The translations under genes and the position numbers were made by a program. A stretch of 64,000 nucleotides of DNA, taken from assembly GCF_030695065.1 (NCBI RefSeq), contig NZ_JAUYTR010000021.1, positions 62,001 to 126,000 of the forward strand. The letters are read 5' to 3'. Shown in pieces: positions 41,710 through 50,399 of this stretch; the stretch's first letter is position 1, and the number at the start of each line of letters is the position of its first letter. Under the pieces are notes generated by a model. It made no database searches. It was given only the letters and a program-made list of their open reading frames with translations, and was not told where the DNA came from. Source of the DNA: Sediminibacterium sp. (lineage in GTDB: Bacteria > Bacteroidota > Bacteroidia > Chitinophagales > Chitinophagaceae).

Positions 41710-42732
41710 TTGACCCCATCCGTTGCTGTAGTAATATTAAATTATAATGGTAAAAAGCACCTTGAGCAATTTTTGCCTTCGGTGATGGCTACTGATTATT
41801 TGAATATTCGTATTATAGTTGCAGACAACGGCTCTACGGATGATTCAATTGCATTTGTACAAGCCAACTACCCGCATATTCAAATTTTGGATCATCATAC
41901 CAATGAGGGGTTTGCTGGTGGGTATAATTGGGCTTTGCAAAGGGTAGAAGCCGATTATTATGTTTTACTGAACTCAGATGTTCAAGTGAGCAATGATTGG
42001 ATTAATCCTGTAATTGATTTAATGGAACAGGATAAATCCATTGCTGCAGCTCAACCAAAAATGCGTTCTTTTCATGAACCAGATTTATTTGAATATGCGG
42101 GTGCTGCAGGTGGGTGGATTGATTTTTTAGGGTATCCATTTTCTCGCGGTAGGGTTTTTGATATTTGTGAAACCGATAACGGGCAATTTGATGGTGCCGA
42201 AAAAATATTTTGGGCTTCGGGTGCGGCTATGTTTGTGCGGGCTTCAGTGTACCATGAAATGAAAGGTTTCGACCCTTATTTTTTTGCACATCAAGAAGAA
42301 ATTGATTTGTGTTGGAGAATGCAATTGGCTGGGTATAAAATAATGGCTTGTCCTTCATCAGAAGTTTTTCATGTAGGCGGTGGTACACTGCCTAGAGGTG
42401 GTCGTAAAGTATTCTTGAATTTCAGGAATAACCTAATCATGTTGGCTAAAAATTTGCCATTCAATGAATTGATTTGGAAACTTCCTTTCCGTTTTTTCTT
42501 GGATGCTATTTCTGCTTGGAAGGGATTATTTACAGGCGATTTCTATTTTTTTACTGCTATCATGAAAGCTCATTTTGCTTTTAGTTGGTGGTTTTTTACC
42601 CGTTATATAAGCACCCCTAAAGTGAGGAAACCTATGCGGGAACTGCATGGAGTCTACTCTGGGTCGGTTGTTTGGAACTATTTTGTTCGGAATAAAAAAC
42701 GTTTTCTAGAAATTATATCCACAAAGGGATGA
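41710..42732 (+). CDS. Family 2 glycosyltransferase
   Basis: 340 residues. GT2 fold: VAVVILNYNGKKHLEQFLPSVM at 5-26, VADNGSTDDS (about 39-48), and the nucleotide-sugar metal motif LLNSDVQVS (about 84-92). The acceptor side has FWASGAAMFVRASVYHEMKGFDPYFFAHQEEIDLCWRMQLAGYK. It resembles the rhamnosyltransferase/dTDP-sugar branch. A C-terminal hydrophobic stretch may touch the membrane. The start is TTG, giving the strand right at the N-terminus. Acceptor unknown; no polysaccharide cluster surrounds it. Confidence 0.88.
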   Translation: MTPSVAVVILNYNGKKHLEQFLPSVMATDYLNIRIIVADNGSTDDSIAFVQANYPHIQILDHHTNEGFAGGYNWALQRVEADYYVLLNSDVQVSNDWINPVIDLMEQDKSIAAAQPKMRSFHEPDLFEYAGAAGGWIDFLGYPFSRGRVFDICETDNGQFDGAEKIFWASGAAMFVRASVYHEMKGFDPYFFAHQEEIDLCWRMQLAGYKIMACPSSEVFHVGGGTLPRGGRKVFLNFRNNLIMLAKNLPFNELIWKLPFRFFLDAISAWKGLFTGDFYFFTAIMKAHFAFSWWFFTRYISTPKVRKPMRELHGVYSGSVVWNYFVRNKKRFLEIISTKG

Positions 42733-42751
42733 TAATTTTAGTTGCATACCC

Positions 42752-42759
42752 TATTTTTG
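42752..42759 (+). promoter_or_regulatory. -7 promoter box of the 42777 gene
   Basis: TATTTTTG, the same octamer as before the three tRNA promoters, ends 17 bases before the ATG. Confidence 0.45.
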
Positions 42760-42776
42760 CAAAGCAATAATCTACT

Positions 42777-42980
42777 ATGTCACAGGAAATATTAGAACAC
42801 AAAGAAAAAGACATTAAGACTAATTGGGTGAATTCATCCAGATTCTTATTTTATCTACAAGTATTTTGCATTCTAGCTTTTGTATTAGGCGGTTGTTACC
42901 GTATGTACAACCAACGCTACAAGGGAAAACCAAAAGTAGAAGTACAAAGCAGCTCTAAATACAAGCCTGAGTATAAATAG
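42777..42980 (+). CDS. Small single-helix membrane protein of unknown function
   Basis: 67 residues: a charged N-terminal 20, one membrane helix (about 25-43, LFYLQVFCILAFVLGGCY) and a basic C-terminal tail ending KYKPEYK. No family recognised. A perfect -7 box upstream and a codon pattern like the neighbours support a real gene. It precedes the tRNA-Gly gene. Confidence 0.6.
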   Translation: MSQEILEHKEKDIKTNWVNSSRFLFYLQVFCILAFVLGGCYRMYNQRYKGKPKVEVQSSSKYKPEYK

Positions 42981-42992
42981 TCTAAAAAAAAT

Positions 42993-43022
42993 TTTGTTAT
43001 GAACTAGAGATTGCTATTTTTG
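42993..43022 (+). promoter_or_regulatory. Promoter of the tRNA-Gly/tRNA-Leu pair
   Basis: TTTG at 42993-42996 and TATTTTTG at 43015-43022 with 18 bases between. The bases just after the -7 box (GCACTCCCA) are the same as after the tRNA-Val promoter. Confidence 0.65.
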
Positions 43023-43048
43023 CACTCCCAATTTAGTTCTTACAAACC

Positions 43049-43121
<73 letters not shown>

Positions 43122-43124
43122 CCA

Positions 43125-43158
43125 AAAAAATCCCGCTCTTATTGGGTCGGGATTTTTT
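43125..43158 (+). terminator. Hairpin with T run between tRNA-Gly and tRNA-Leu
   Basis: AAAAAATCCCG pairs with CGGGATTTTTT around a 12-base loop, directly after the tRNA CCA. It would end or attenuate the tRNA-Gly transcript. Confidence 0.75.
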
Positions 43159-43165
43159 CATGGCA

Positions 43166-43251
43166 GCCCCGGTGGTGGAATTGGTAGACACGCAGGACTT
43201 AAAATCCTGTTCGCCGCAACGCGAGTAACGGTTCAACTCCGTTCCGGGGCA
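43166..43251 (+). tRNA. tRNA-Leu (anticodon TAA)
   Basis: 86-base class II tRNA: acceptor GCCCCGG (43166-43172) pairs with CCGGGGC (43244-43250), discriminator A at 43251. Anticodon arm CAGGA-CTTAAAA-TCCTG gives TAA. A long variable arm (TTCGCCGCAACGCGAG) is typical of leucine. Confidence 0.96.
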
Positions 43252-43252
43252 C

Positions 43253-43286
43253 AAAGCCTCTCTGAATTTTCGGAGAGGCTTTTTTG
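43253..43286 (+). terminator. Rho-independent terminator after tRNA-Leu
   Basis: AAGCCTCTC pairs with GAGAGGCTT around TGAATTTTCG, followed by a T run. Confidence 0.88.
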
Positions 43287-43328
43287 TTTGGGTAACGTGG
43301 CAAACTTGTTTGCCAAAGTGAACCAAAT

Positions 43329-43366
43329 AAAAAAGCCTACATCGCTGAAAGCGATGTGGAGGCTTT
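43329..43366 (-). terminator. Terminator of the pdxJ-purE operon
   Basis: On the minus strand AAAGCCTCC-ACATCGCT pairs with AGCGATGT-AGGCTTT with a short TTC loop, followed by a T run. It lies about 80 bases past the purE stop. The strand is chosen by the T run. Confidence 0.8.
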
Positions 43367-43407
43367 GAGTAAGACCAAATATTCGGTAATCAGCGAGCGC
43401 AGCGAGC

Positions 43408-43442
43408 TAATCCGTTCCTTTCTAATTTTAATCCGTTCCTTT
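43408..43442 (+). repeat. Two direct copies of a 14-base sequence
   Basis: TAATCCGTTCCTTT occurs at 43408-43421 and 43429-43442, a 21-base period, between the purE terminator and the purE stop codon. Just before is the short imperfect palindrome GCGAGCGCAGCGAGC. No function seen; probably a remnant of local duplication. Confidence 0.7.
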
Positions 43443-43444
43443 TT

Positions 43445-43963
43445 TTACTGATCAAAAAGGTTCGGCCATTTAGACTTCATGCCTGCAGCTTTTTCTTCAA
43501 CAGCATGTTTCATATCTGTTTTGTAGTTGGCTATTTTAGTAGCAATGCTTGCATCAAAAGCACCAATAATTTGAGCTGCTAATAGTCCTGCATTTTTTGC
43601 AGCATTCAGTGCTACTGTAGCAACAGGAACCCCATTGGGCATTTGTAGAATTGATAAAACAGAATCCCACCCATCCATTGAGTTAGAAGATTTAATGGGC
43701 ACACCAATCACTGGTAAAGTAGTAACAGATGCCACCATTCCTGGTAAATGCGCCGCACCACCCGCGCCTGCAATAATTACTTTCAAACCTCTGTGTGCAG
43801 CGGAGGAAGCATAGTTTATCATTCTCTGTGGGGTTCTATGTGCAGATACAACAGTTAATTCAAAAGGGATACCCATTTCTTGTAAAACAAATGCCGCTGC
43901 TTCCATTACCGATAAATCGCTATCGCTTCCCATGATAATGCCTACCTGAGGTTGATTGTTCAT
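43445..43963 (-). CDS. purE: N5-carboxyaminoimidazole ribonucleotide mutase
   Basis: De novo purine synthesis: converts N5-CAIR to CAIR in the cytoplasm. 172 residues. Family motifs: [14 protein letters not shown] at 7-20, [15 protein letters not shown] (about 34-48), [16 protein letters not shown] (about 62-77) and [35 protein letters not shown]. Class I length and the SAHRTP motif are normal. It follows pdxJ by 10 bases on the minus strand, an operon of two cofactor/nucleotide genes. Confidence 0.95.
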   Translation of the reverse strand: MNNQPQVGIIMGSDSDLSVMEAAAFVLQEMGIPFELTVVSAHRTPQRMINYASSAAHRGLKVIIAGAGGAAHLPGMVASVTTLPVIGVPIKSSNSMDGWDSVLSILQMPNGVPVATVALNAAKNAGLLAAQIIGAFDASIATKIANYKTDMKHAVEEKAAGMKSKWPNLFDQ

Positions 43964-43973
43964 ATTGTAATTA

Positions 43974-44696
43974 TTAATGTGTTAATTGTCTTTTATATAA
44001 TTGCACTGTATTTTCTAAACCTAAATAAATAGCATCACAAATTAATGCATGTCCAATACTCACTTCGTCTAGCCAAGGTATTTCTTTACTAAAATAGCCA
44101 AGATTAAATCTGTCTAAATCATGACCTGCATTCAATCCCAATCCCAATAATCTAGCTGCTTCTGCAGCTGCTTTAAAAGGGGCAATGGCCTGTTCTTTAT
44201 TTCCTAAAGCAAATTGCTGCGCATATGATTCTGTGTATAATTCAATACGATCGGTACCTGTAGTTGCTGCAGCTTCTACCATAGAAACATCAGGGTCTAC
44301 AAAAATAGATACTCGAATACCTGCATTTTTAAATACCGCAATGGTGGTCTTCAAATATGCTTGGTGTTCAATGGTATTCCATCCATGGTTGCTCGTTAAT
44401 TGTCCTAATGCATCGGGTACTAATGTAACTTGTGCCGGCTTTGAAGCCAATACCAGGTCTACAAATTTTTGTTCAGTTGGATTCCCTTCAATATTGAATT
44501 CGGTATGCAATACTTTTTTTAAATCGTATACATCGGCATAACGAATATGTCGCTCATCTGGTCTGGGGTGAACCGTGATTCCATCGGCACCAAATTGCTC
44601 TATATCTAGGGCAGATTTTACCAAATTGGGGTTATTTCCACCTCTGCTATTACGAAGGGTTGCTAATTTATTAATATTGACACTAAGCTTTGTCAT
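43974..44696 (-). CDS. pdxJ: Pyridoxine 5'-phosphate synthase
   Basis: Condenses 1-deoxyxylulose 5-phosphate with 3-amino-1-hydroxyacetone phosphate to form pyridoxine 5'-phosphate; cytoplasmic TIM barrel. 240 residues. Motifs: [17 protein letters not shown] at 4-20, [15 protein letters not shown] (about 35-49), [33 protein letters not shown] and LNAGHDLD. The catalytic H and E positions in HPRPDERHI and NIEG are intact. First gene of the pdxJ-purE operon, divergent from the UbiD gene. Confidence 0.95.
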   Translation of the reverse strand: MTKLSVNINKLATLRNSRGGNNPNLVKSALDIEQFGADGITVHPRPDERHIRYADVYDLKKVLHTEFNIEGNPTEQKFVDLVLASKPAQVTLVPDALGQLTSNHGWNTIEHQAYLKTTIAVFKNAGIRVSIFVDPDVSMVEAAATTGTDRIELYTESYAQQFALGNKEQAIAPFKAAAEAARLLGLGLNAGHDLDRFNLGYFSKEIPWLDEVSIGHALICDAIYLGLENTVQLYKRQLTH

Positions 44697-44740
44697 GGTA
44701 CAAATTTACTTAAACTATTCGCATATCAACTTTTGCTGTT

Positions 44741-44748
44741 TAGCTTTG
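44741..44748 (+). promoter_or_regulatory. -7 promoter box of the UbiD-family gene
   Basis: TAGCTTTG matches TAnnTTTG perfectly, ending 10 bases before the ATG at 44759, which implies a leader of only about six bases. Confidence 0.5.
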
Positions 44749-44758
44749 TTAATACATT

Positions 44759-46597
44759 ATGAACTATCCATCACTCGAAGCCTGTTTAATTGATCTAGAG
44801 AAAAACGGTCAATTGATTAGAATAAAAGAAGAAGTTGATCCTTATTTAGAAATGGCAGCTATTCATTTAAGGGTATATGAAGCCAAAGGACCTGCTTTAT
44901 TATTCGAAAATGTGAAGGGGAGTAAGTTCAGGGCTGCATCCAATATTTTCGGCACGCTAGAAAGATCAAAGTTCATCTTTAGGGATACCATTGCATCGGT
45001 TCAACAATTGATTGAATTAAAAAATGATCCAATCAAAGCCATTAAATCTCCCTTGCAAAATGCATCTGCTGCTTTGGCTGCATTAAAAGCCTTGCCATTA
45101 AAAAATCCATGGACTAAGCCAGTGATGTACGAAGAAATTAACATTAGTGATTTACCCTTGATTCAACATTGGCCAATGGATGGAGGTGCATTTGTAACCT
45201 TACCGCAAGTTTATACAGAAGACATTGATCAGCCAGGCATAATGAAGTCTAATTTAGGCATGTATCGGATACAGCTAAATGGGAACAATTATATTAAAGA
45301 CAAAGAAATAGGTTTGCATTATCAATTACATAGGGGAATTGGGGTGCATCAAACCAAGGCGAATGCAAAAGGGCTTCCATTAAAAGTAAGTTGCTTTGTG
45401 GGTGGTCCACCTTCGCATACTTTATCGGCCGTAATGCCATTGCCCGAAGGCATTAGCGAAATGACTTTTGCTGGTGTATTAGGTGGTAGAAGATTCCGAT
45501 ATACCTATGAAGATGGGTATTGTATTAGCACCGACGCAGACTTTGTTATTACAGGGGAAGTGTTCCCCGGTGAAAACAAGCCTGAAGGCCCATTTGGCGA
45601 TCATTTGGGTTATTATAGTTTACAACACGATTTTCCCTTGATGAAAGTGCATAAAGTTTATGCCAAAAAAGATGCAATCTGGTCTTTCACCGTGGTTGGA
45701 AGACCTCCACAAGAAGATACCAGTTTTGGGGAGTTAATTCATGAAATTACTGGGGCCGCTATTCCGCAAGAAGTACCTGGCTTAAAAGAAGTACACGCAG
45801 TAGATGCTGCGGGTGTTCACCCTTTGTTATTAGCTGTGGGAAGCGAGCGCTATACTCCCTATACACCCACTAAACAACCCGCCGAATTGTTAACTATTGC
45901 TAATCATGTTTTGGGAACAGGGCAATTGAGTTTGGCCAAGTTTTTATTTATTGCAGCAGACGATACCAATCAATTGAAAGCACACCATGTGTTCAATTTC
46001 ATGAAATATGTTTTAGAAAGAATTAACCTGCAAAGAGATATTCATTTTTATACCAACACCACCATTGATACTTTAGATTATTCTGGCACTGGATTAAATT
46101 CAGGAAGTAAAGTGGTATTGGCTGCATATGGAGAACCTATTCGTGAATTAGCTATTGAAGTGCCTTCTGTTTTAAATGGACTTGTGCAATTCGAAAATCC
46201 AAAGATCGTAATGCCAGGCGTGATTGCACTAAAAACAAAACCTTTTGCTGATTATGCAACAGTGAAAGAGGAAATGAAAATGCTGAACTACCAGTTGCAT
46301 GAGGCAGTTGGTCAGTTAAAAGGAATAGCCATCATTGTTGTTTGTGATGATGCTGAGTTTGTTGCTGCCAATATGCGTAATTATTTATGGGTAACTTATA
46401 CCCGTTGCAATCCTTCACATGATATGCATGGGATTAAAGAGTCAGTGGTGAATAAGCATTGGGGTTGTGAAGGTCCATTGGTGATTGATGCAAGAATTAA
46501 ACCCCATCATGCACCTCCAGTAGAAAAAGACCCTGCTGTTGAAAAACGCATTGATCGAATTTTTGCCAAGGGAGGAAGTTTGCAGAATATTGCGTAA
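44759..46597 (+). CDS. UbiD family prenylated-FMN-dependent decarboxylase
   Basis: Non-oxidative decarboxylase of aromatic or unsaturated acids. 612 residues, longer than E. coli UbiD (about 500). Visible motifs: NLGMYRIQLNGNNYIKDKEIGLHYQLHRGIG (about 162-192), the E-x-P type loop in TGEVFPGENKPEGPFGDHLGYYS (about 271-293), and FTVVGRPPQEDTSFGE. In Bacteroidota, UbiD homologues often act late in menaquinone synthesis; a UbiX partner making the cofactor is not in the window. The anmK gene follows by 51 bases. Confidence 0.88.
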   Translation: MNYPSLEACLIDLEKNGQLIRIKEEVDPYLEMAAIHLRVYEAKGPALLFENVKGSKFRAASNIFGTLERSKFIFRDTIASVQQLIELKNDPIKAIKSPLQNASAALAALKALPLKNPWTKPVMYEEINISDLPLIQHWPMDGGAFVTLPQVYTEDIDQPGIMKSNLGMYRIQLNGNNYIKDKEIGLHYQLHRGIGVHQTKANAKGLPLKVSCFVGGPPSHTLSAVMPLPEGISEMTFAGVLGGRRFRYTYEDGYCISTDADFVITGEVFPGENKPEGPFGDHLGYYSLQHDFPLMKVHKVYAKKDAIWSFTVVGRPPQEDTSFGELIHEITGAAIPQEVPGLKEVHAVDAAGVHPLLLAVGSERYTPYTPTKQPAELLTIANHVLGTGQLSLAKFLFIAADDTNQLKAHHVFNFMKYVLERINLQRDIHFYTNTTIDTLDYSGTGLNSGSKVVLAAYGEPIRELAIEVPSVLNGLVQFENPKIVMPGVIALKTKPFADYATVKEEMKMLNYQLHEAVGQLKGIAIIVVCDDAEFVAANMRNYLWVTYTRCNPSHDMHGIKESVVNKHWGCEGPLVIDARIKPHHAPPVEKDPAVEKRIDRIFAKGGSLQNIA

Positions 46598-46648
46598 TCG
46601 GCAGTATTCTTTGCGGCTATTTGCGTATTTTAGGTAAAATTATTAGGC

Positions 46649-47854
46649 ATGAACCAATATATTGCTCAATTAGCCCGTATGGGGGCTGCTAAAAAAAGGA
46701 CCATTATTGGGTTAATGAGTGGCACTTCATTGGACGGTTTGGATATTGCATTATGCGAAATTGGTGGAAGTGGGATGGAAACCGAAGTGGTATTGAAAAA
46801 ATTTACAACAGTTCCATTTGAAGAAGCATTTAAAAATTCCATCAGGTCTATTTTTTCTAAAAAAATCGTTGATTTTGAACAGTTGTGTTTATTAAATCCA
46901 TGGGTTGGTGAAAAACATGCTTCCATTATTTTAGCTACTTTGAAAAGTTGGGGGATTGATCCCTCCGAAATAGATTTAATTGCCAGTCATGGGCAAACGG
47001 TTTATCATGCCCCTAAAATTTTACATGGCCATCCTCAATTTGGAAACGGCACTTTGCAAATTGGAGATGGGGATCATATTGCGGTTAAAACGGGCATCAT
47101 TACTATTAGCGATTTCAGGCAAAAACATATTGCTGCAGGGGGAGAAGGTGCACCACTAGCAGTATATGGAGATTATTTTATTTTTAGCAAAAAGGGCGAA
47201 GACCGGATCATGTTAAATATTGGCGGAATTGCCAACTATACTTTTTTACCTGGGAATTTAGACGCTTCCAAAATTTTTAGTACCGATACTGGTCCGGGGA
47301 ATACATTGATGGATCAGTTGGCTCAAAAACATTTTGATTTGCCTTACGATAAAGATGCTGCTATAGCATTGCAAGGAACAGTTAATAATGCATTATTAAA
47401 AGTATTATTAAAAGATGAGTTTTTTGAGAAACCCTTTCCAAAAACTACCGGACCTGAATTGTTCAACCTTGATTATTTAGAAAAAGCAATAGTAGCAGCT
47501 GAACAAAAAGGAATTACTGTGTACGATACAATGGCTACGTTAAATAGACTCACTGCACAAACTATAGTAGCAGCTATTCAAAAGGGACAGGAGATGATTG
47601 GGCACAAAAAATTATCCATTTATAGCAGCGGTGGAGGGATGCATAATCCAATGATTATGCAGCATATTAAAGCGGCTTTACCCGAGTCTACTTTTTTTAC
47701 TACCGATGCGTTGCAAATTCATCCCGATGCAAAAGAAGCTGTCTTATTTGCCGTTCTTGCGAATGAACATGTGGCTGGTGGTGTGCTTGAAATTGGCGCT
47801 GGCAAAGCAGGTATTCCTGCAGTAACAATGGGAAAGATCAGTTTCCCTAAATAA
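46649..47854 (+). CDS. anmK: Anhydro-N-acetylmuramic acid kinase
   Basis: Phosphorylates and opens anhydro-MurNAc during cell-wall recycling; cytoplasmic. 401 residues. Motifs: IGLMSGTSLDGLDIALCEI (about 20-38), IASHGQTVYHAPK (about 113-125), ISDFRQKHIAAGGEGAPLAVYGDY, MLNIGGIANYTFLPG, STDTGPGNTLMDQLA and IYSSGGGMHNPMIM. These cover the ATP and sugar sites. It complements the dipeptide epimerase at 19877, which also serves muropeptide recycling. Confidence 0.94.
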   Translation: MNQYIAQLARMGAAKKRTIIGLMSGTSLDGLDIALCEIGGSGMETEVVLKKFTTVPFEEAFKNSIRSIFSKKIVDFEQLCLLNPWVGEKHASIILATLKSWGIDPSEIDLIASHGQTVYHAPKILHGHPQFGNGTLQIGDGDHIAVKTGIITISDFRQKHIAAGGEGAPLAVYGDYFIFSKKGEDRIMLNIGGIANYTFLPGNLDASKIFSTDTGPGNTLMDQLAQKHFDLPYDKDAAIALQGTVNNALLKVLLKDEFFEKPFPKTTGPELFNLDYLEKAIVAAEQKGITVYDTMATLNRLTAQTIVAAIQKGQEMIGHKKLSIYSSGGGMHNPMIMQHIKAALPESTFFTTDALQIHPDAKEAVLFAVLANEHVAGGVLEIGAGKAGIPAVTMGKISFPK

Positions 47855-47857
47855 ACA

Positions 47858-47878
47858 GCCGCCCCTTTTGGGAGCGGC
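47858..47878 (+). terminator. GC-rich hairpin between anmK and the convergent 47909 gene
   Basis: GCCGC-C-CCC pairs with GGG-A-GCGGC around a TTTT loop right after the anmK stop. It has no T run on either strand, so it may only be a weak or factor-assisted terminator serving both convergent genes. Confidence 0.45.
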
Positions 47879-47908
47879 CGCTCTTCTTAAACCATATTGC
47901 GCTGCGAA

Positions 47909-48346
47909 CTACTTTCTTGAATTAGAAAAAAAGCTTACTTCTCCATATTCAGTGATGGCTAAAACCAAATATTCTGATTCAGTTGTCATAGATACATAAT
48001 AGGTAGACTCATTGTAACCATTGGTAAAAACAATGCACTCTTCTAAGTTGTATGCTGGGAATGTGTACTTGCTTGTAATTGTTTTGATGGCATTTTTAGG
48101 AAGCTTATCAAAATCTTGGTAACGAGTGGTTCCAATTAAATCACCTTCTTGATTGTAAAATACTTCTACTTTTTGTTCTTCTACTACTACACTTGCTTTT
48201 TCAAAATTGGCTGCTGATTTCCATTGAACATTGGAAACCTTGCCCAATAGGCTTTTCAAGTTGCCTTTATCGTTTAAACTGGTTGTTGTGGTAGCAAAGC
48301 TACTGGTGCTTACTAAAACTGCTGCTGCAATTAAAATCTTTTTCAT
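47909..48346 (-). CDS. Secreted protein of unknown function
   Basis: 145 residues with a signal peptide at 1-18 (MKKILIAAAVLVSTSSFA). After it, a two-unit alpha/beta pattern: FEKASVVVEEQKVEVFYNQEGDLIGTTRYQDFDKLPKNAIKTITSKY, then a second half ending LAITEYGEVSFFS. This resembles small PepSY-like periplasmic proteins common in Bacteroidota, but no firm family is claimed. The 385 bases upstream (48347-48731) are intergenic. Confidence 0.7.
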   Translation of the reverse strand: MKKILIAAAVLVSTSSFATTTTSLNDKGNLKSLLGKVSNVQWKSAANFEKASVVVEEQKVEVFYNQEGDLIGTTRYQDFDKLPKNAIKTITSKYTFPAYNLEECIVFTNGYNESTYYVSMTTESEYLVLAITEYGEVSFFSNSRK

Positions 48347-48731
48347 AATGTTTTATTTTGTGTTAGTTATTTAATTTTTACAAGTCAAAACTACTTGCTT
48401 GCATATATCAGACGAAGCTGATTGTGATAGGTTACATAGCTATAGGGGGTATTTAGATGAGCGGTAAAGCATACGGTGAGCATGTTTTTGCAAACACACT
48501 TGAAATGAGCTACTGTAGCGGTTTATAAGCTATTTGTTCAAAAAATGTTAAGGAGCTCGGGGCTGTGATGAGAATTGTTAAAGGAACTTTCACACTTGAT
48601 AAAAGGTTGGTGAATAGCCCGTTTTAGGGTTAATTTTGAAAAAAAAGGAAAAAAACCTTTTTTACTCTTGTTATTTTGGTGGATTTACTTACCTTTGCCG
48701 TCCGAAAAAATCGGAAAAAAACATTTGAGTC
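48347..48731. other. Intergenic region of 385 bases, no gene seen
   Basis: No open frame with gene-like composition and no recognised RNA. It contains an A-rich hairpin near 48638-48665 (AAAAAAGG with CCTTTTTT around an A loop) that could end a transcript. At its right end is the promoter of the ribosomal-protein cluster (48668-48697). The middle (48430-48620) could hold a small RNA, but I see no supporting structure. Confidence 0.5.
48668..48697 (+). promoter_or_regulatory. Promoter of the rpmB-rpmG-DUF4295 cluster
   Basis: TTG at 48668-48670 and a perfect TACCTTTG at 48690-48697 with 19 bases between match the Bacteroidota -33/-7 pair. The leader to the rpmB ATG would be about 30 bases. 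It contains CCGAAAAAATCGG, a small palindrome at 48702-48714. Confidence 0.7.
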
Positions 48732-48968
48732 ATGGCAAGAGTATGTCAGATAACCGGTAAAAAGCCAATAGTTGGTAACAGTGTTTCTCACTCAAACATT
48801 AAAACCAAGCGTCGTTTCTTACCTAATTTGCAAAAAAAGCGTTTCTTCTTTGCAGAAGAAGATCGTTGGGTAACAATGAAAGTGTCTACGGATGCTCTCA
48901 GAACCATTAATAAAAATGGTCTTAGTACAGTAATCAAAGAAATGAGGGCCAACGGCGCTAAAATCTAA
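48732..48968 (+). CDS. rpmB: 50S ribosomal protein L28
   Basis: 78 residues, the usual size. [34 protein letters not shown] and the [26 protein letters not shown] segment are characteristic. Basic, binds 23S rRNA. First of a compact cluster with rpmG, DUF4295 and, after a terminator, ftsY. Confidence 0.97.
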   Translation: MARVCQITGKKPIVGNSVSHSNIKTKRRFLPNLQKKRFFFAEEDRWVTMKVSTDALRTINKNGLSTVIKEMRANGAKI

Positions 48969-48993
48969 CTAAACACAGTAAACTACCTATAAA

Positions 48994-49176
48994 ATGGCAA
49001 AGAAAGGTAACAGGGTTCAAGTAATATTAGAATGCACTGAGCATAAGACCAGCGGTCAAGCCGGTACAAGTCGTTATATTACTACCAAGAACAAGAAGAA
49101 TACGCCTGAGCGTATTGAATTGAAGAAATTCAACCCAATTTTGAAAAAAGTAACCGTTCATAAAGAAATCAAATAA
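48994..49176 (+). CDS. rpmG: 50S ribosomal protein L33
   Basis: 60 residues: [42 protein letters not shown]. Only one cysteine is present (LEC), so this is the zinc-free form of L33. That matters because cells often keep zinc-binding and zinc-free versions. It sits 25 bases after rpmB. Confidence 0.96.
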   Translation: MAKKGNRVQVILECTEHKTSGQAGTSRYITTKNKKNTPERIELKKFNPILKKVTVHKEIK

Positions 49177-49178
49177 TC

Positions 49179-49352
49179 ATGGCTAAAGTAGCTTCCAAAA
49201 ACGCGAAAGTAAAAGACTTAAAAGCAGCAGCTGAAGCAAAGAACTGGACTAAAGTAATTAAGGCCGTTCGTAGCCCTAAGTCTGGTGCATACACTTTCAA
49301 AGAGCAAATCATACACAAAGACAAAGTAAACGAGTTCATCTCAGCGAAATAG
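49179..49352 (+). CDS. DUF4295 family small basic protein, probable Bacteroidota-specific ribosomal protein
   Basis: 57 residues starting MAKVASKNAKVKDLKAA and containing KVIKAVRSPKSGAYTFKEQII, a strongly basic sequence matching DUF4295. The gene starts two bases after the rpmG stop, in the same message. From memory, this family was seen as an extra 50S protein in a Flavobacterium ribosome structure; I cannot check that. Gene position among ribosomal genes supports it. Confidence 0.88.
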   Translation: MAKVASKNAKVKDLKAAAEAKNWTKVIKAVRSPKSGAYTFKEQIIHKDKVNEFISAK

Positions 49353-49373
49353 TCTTTTGTTGTTAATAATCTT

Positions 49374-49406
49374 AAAGCTTCCTTCATAATAGTCGGAGGC
49401 TTTTTT
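49374..49406 (+). terminator. Rho-independent terminator between DUF4295 and ftsY
   Basis: AAAGCTTCC pairs with GGAGGCTTT (one G-U) around a 12-base loop, followed by a T run. It separates ftsY from the ribosomal protein genes, although only 79 bases lie between the coding regions. Confidence 0.85.
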
Positions 49407-49431
49407 GTATTAAACCATAAATACATGTACA

Positions 49432-50394
49432 ATGGGTTTTTTCGATAAATTATTTGGTAAAAAAGAGAAGGAAAGCCTTGATCAGGGTTTACAAAAAACC
49501 AAAGAAGGTTTCTTGTCTAAGCTCACCAAAGCAATTGCCGGCAAAACTACTATTGACGATGAAGTGCTAGATAATTTGGAAGAAGCATTAATTGGTGCAG
49601 ATGTAGGTGTTGAAACTACATTGAAAATTATCAAGCAAATTGAATTAAGGGCAAAAAGTGATAAATACCTCAATACCAGTGAATTAAACACGATACTTCA
49701 AGAAGAAATTGCATCTGTTTTAGTAGATGCCCCCGCTGATTCCTTACAAGGATTCAACTTTCCTGCAAATAAGAAGCCGTATATTATTTTGGTTGTTGGT
49801 GTTAATGGGGTGGGTAAAACAACAACCATAGGTAAATTGGCTTCCCGCTTTAAAGCGGCTGGAAATGAAGTTATATTAGGTGCTGCGGACACGTTTAGAG
49901 CTGCTGCTGTTGATCAATTAACCATTTGGAGCGAACGAGTTGGGGTGCCTATTGTTAAGCAAGCTATGGGGTCCGATCCTAGTGCTGTTGCTTTTGATAC
50001 CGTGGCCAGTGCTGTTGCTAAAAATGCAGATATCGTTATTATAGATACTGCAGGGCGTTTACACAATAAAGCCCATTTAATGGATGAGTTAAATAAAATT
50101 AAGCGGGTAATTCAAAAAGTAGTTCCCGATGGGCCTCATGAAGTATTATTGGTATTGGATGGGTCTACCGGTCAAAATGCGGTTGAACAAGCACGTCATT
50201 TTACTGCAACTACCAATGTTACTGCATTAGCTATTACAAAATTAGATGGTACAGCTAAAGGCGGGGTTGTTTTGGCTATTGCCGATCAATTCAGTATTCC
50301 CGTAAAATATATTGGTGTTGGCGAAAAAGTAGAAGATTTATTAATTTTCAATAAAGCAGCTTTTGTAGATACTTTATTTTCTATTCAAAAATAA
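49432..50394 (+). CDS. ftsY: Signal recognition particle receptor FtsY
   Basis: GTPase that docks the SRP-ribosome complex at the inner membrane. 320 residues with a short acidic-poor N-terminal part, so the long acidic A domain of E. coli is missing, as in many bacteria. NG-domain motifs: VVGVNGVGKTTTIGKLA (G1, about 119-135), ADTFRAAAVDQL, IDTAGRLHNKAHLMDEL (G3), ITKLDGTAKGG (G4) and KYIGVGEKVEDL. The cluster with rpmB/rpmG/DUF4295 is common in Bacteroidota. Confidence 0.96.
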   Translation: MGFFDKLFGKKEKESLDQGLQKTKEGFLSKLTKAIAGKTTIDDEVLDNLEEALIGADVGVETTLKIIKQIELRAKSDKYLNTSELNTILQEEIASVLVDAPADSLQGFNFPANKKPYIILVVGVNGVGKTTTIGKLASRFKAAGNEVILGAADTFRAAAVDQLTIWSERVGVPIVKQAMGSDPSAVAFDTVASAVAKNADIVIIDTAGRLHNKAHLMDELNKIKRVIQKVVPDGPHEVLLVLDGSTGQNAVEQARHFTATTNVTALAITKLDGTAKGGVVLAIADQFSIPVKYIGVGEKVEDLLIFNKAAFVDTLFSIQK

Positions 50395-50399
50395 TCAAA

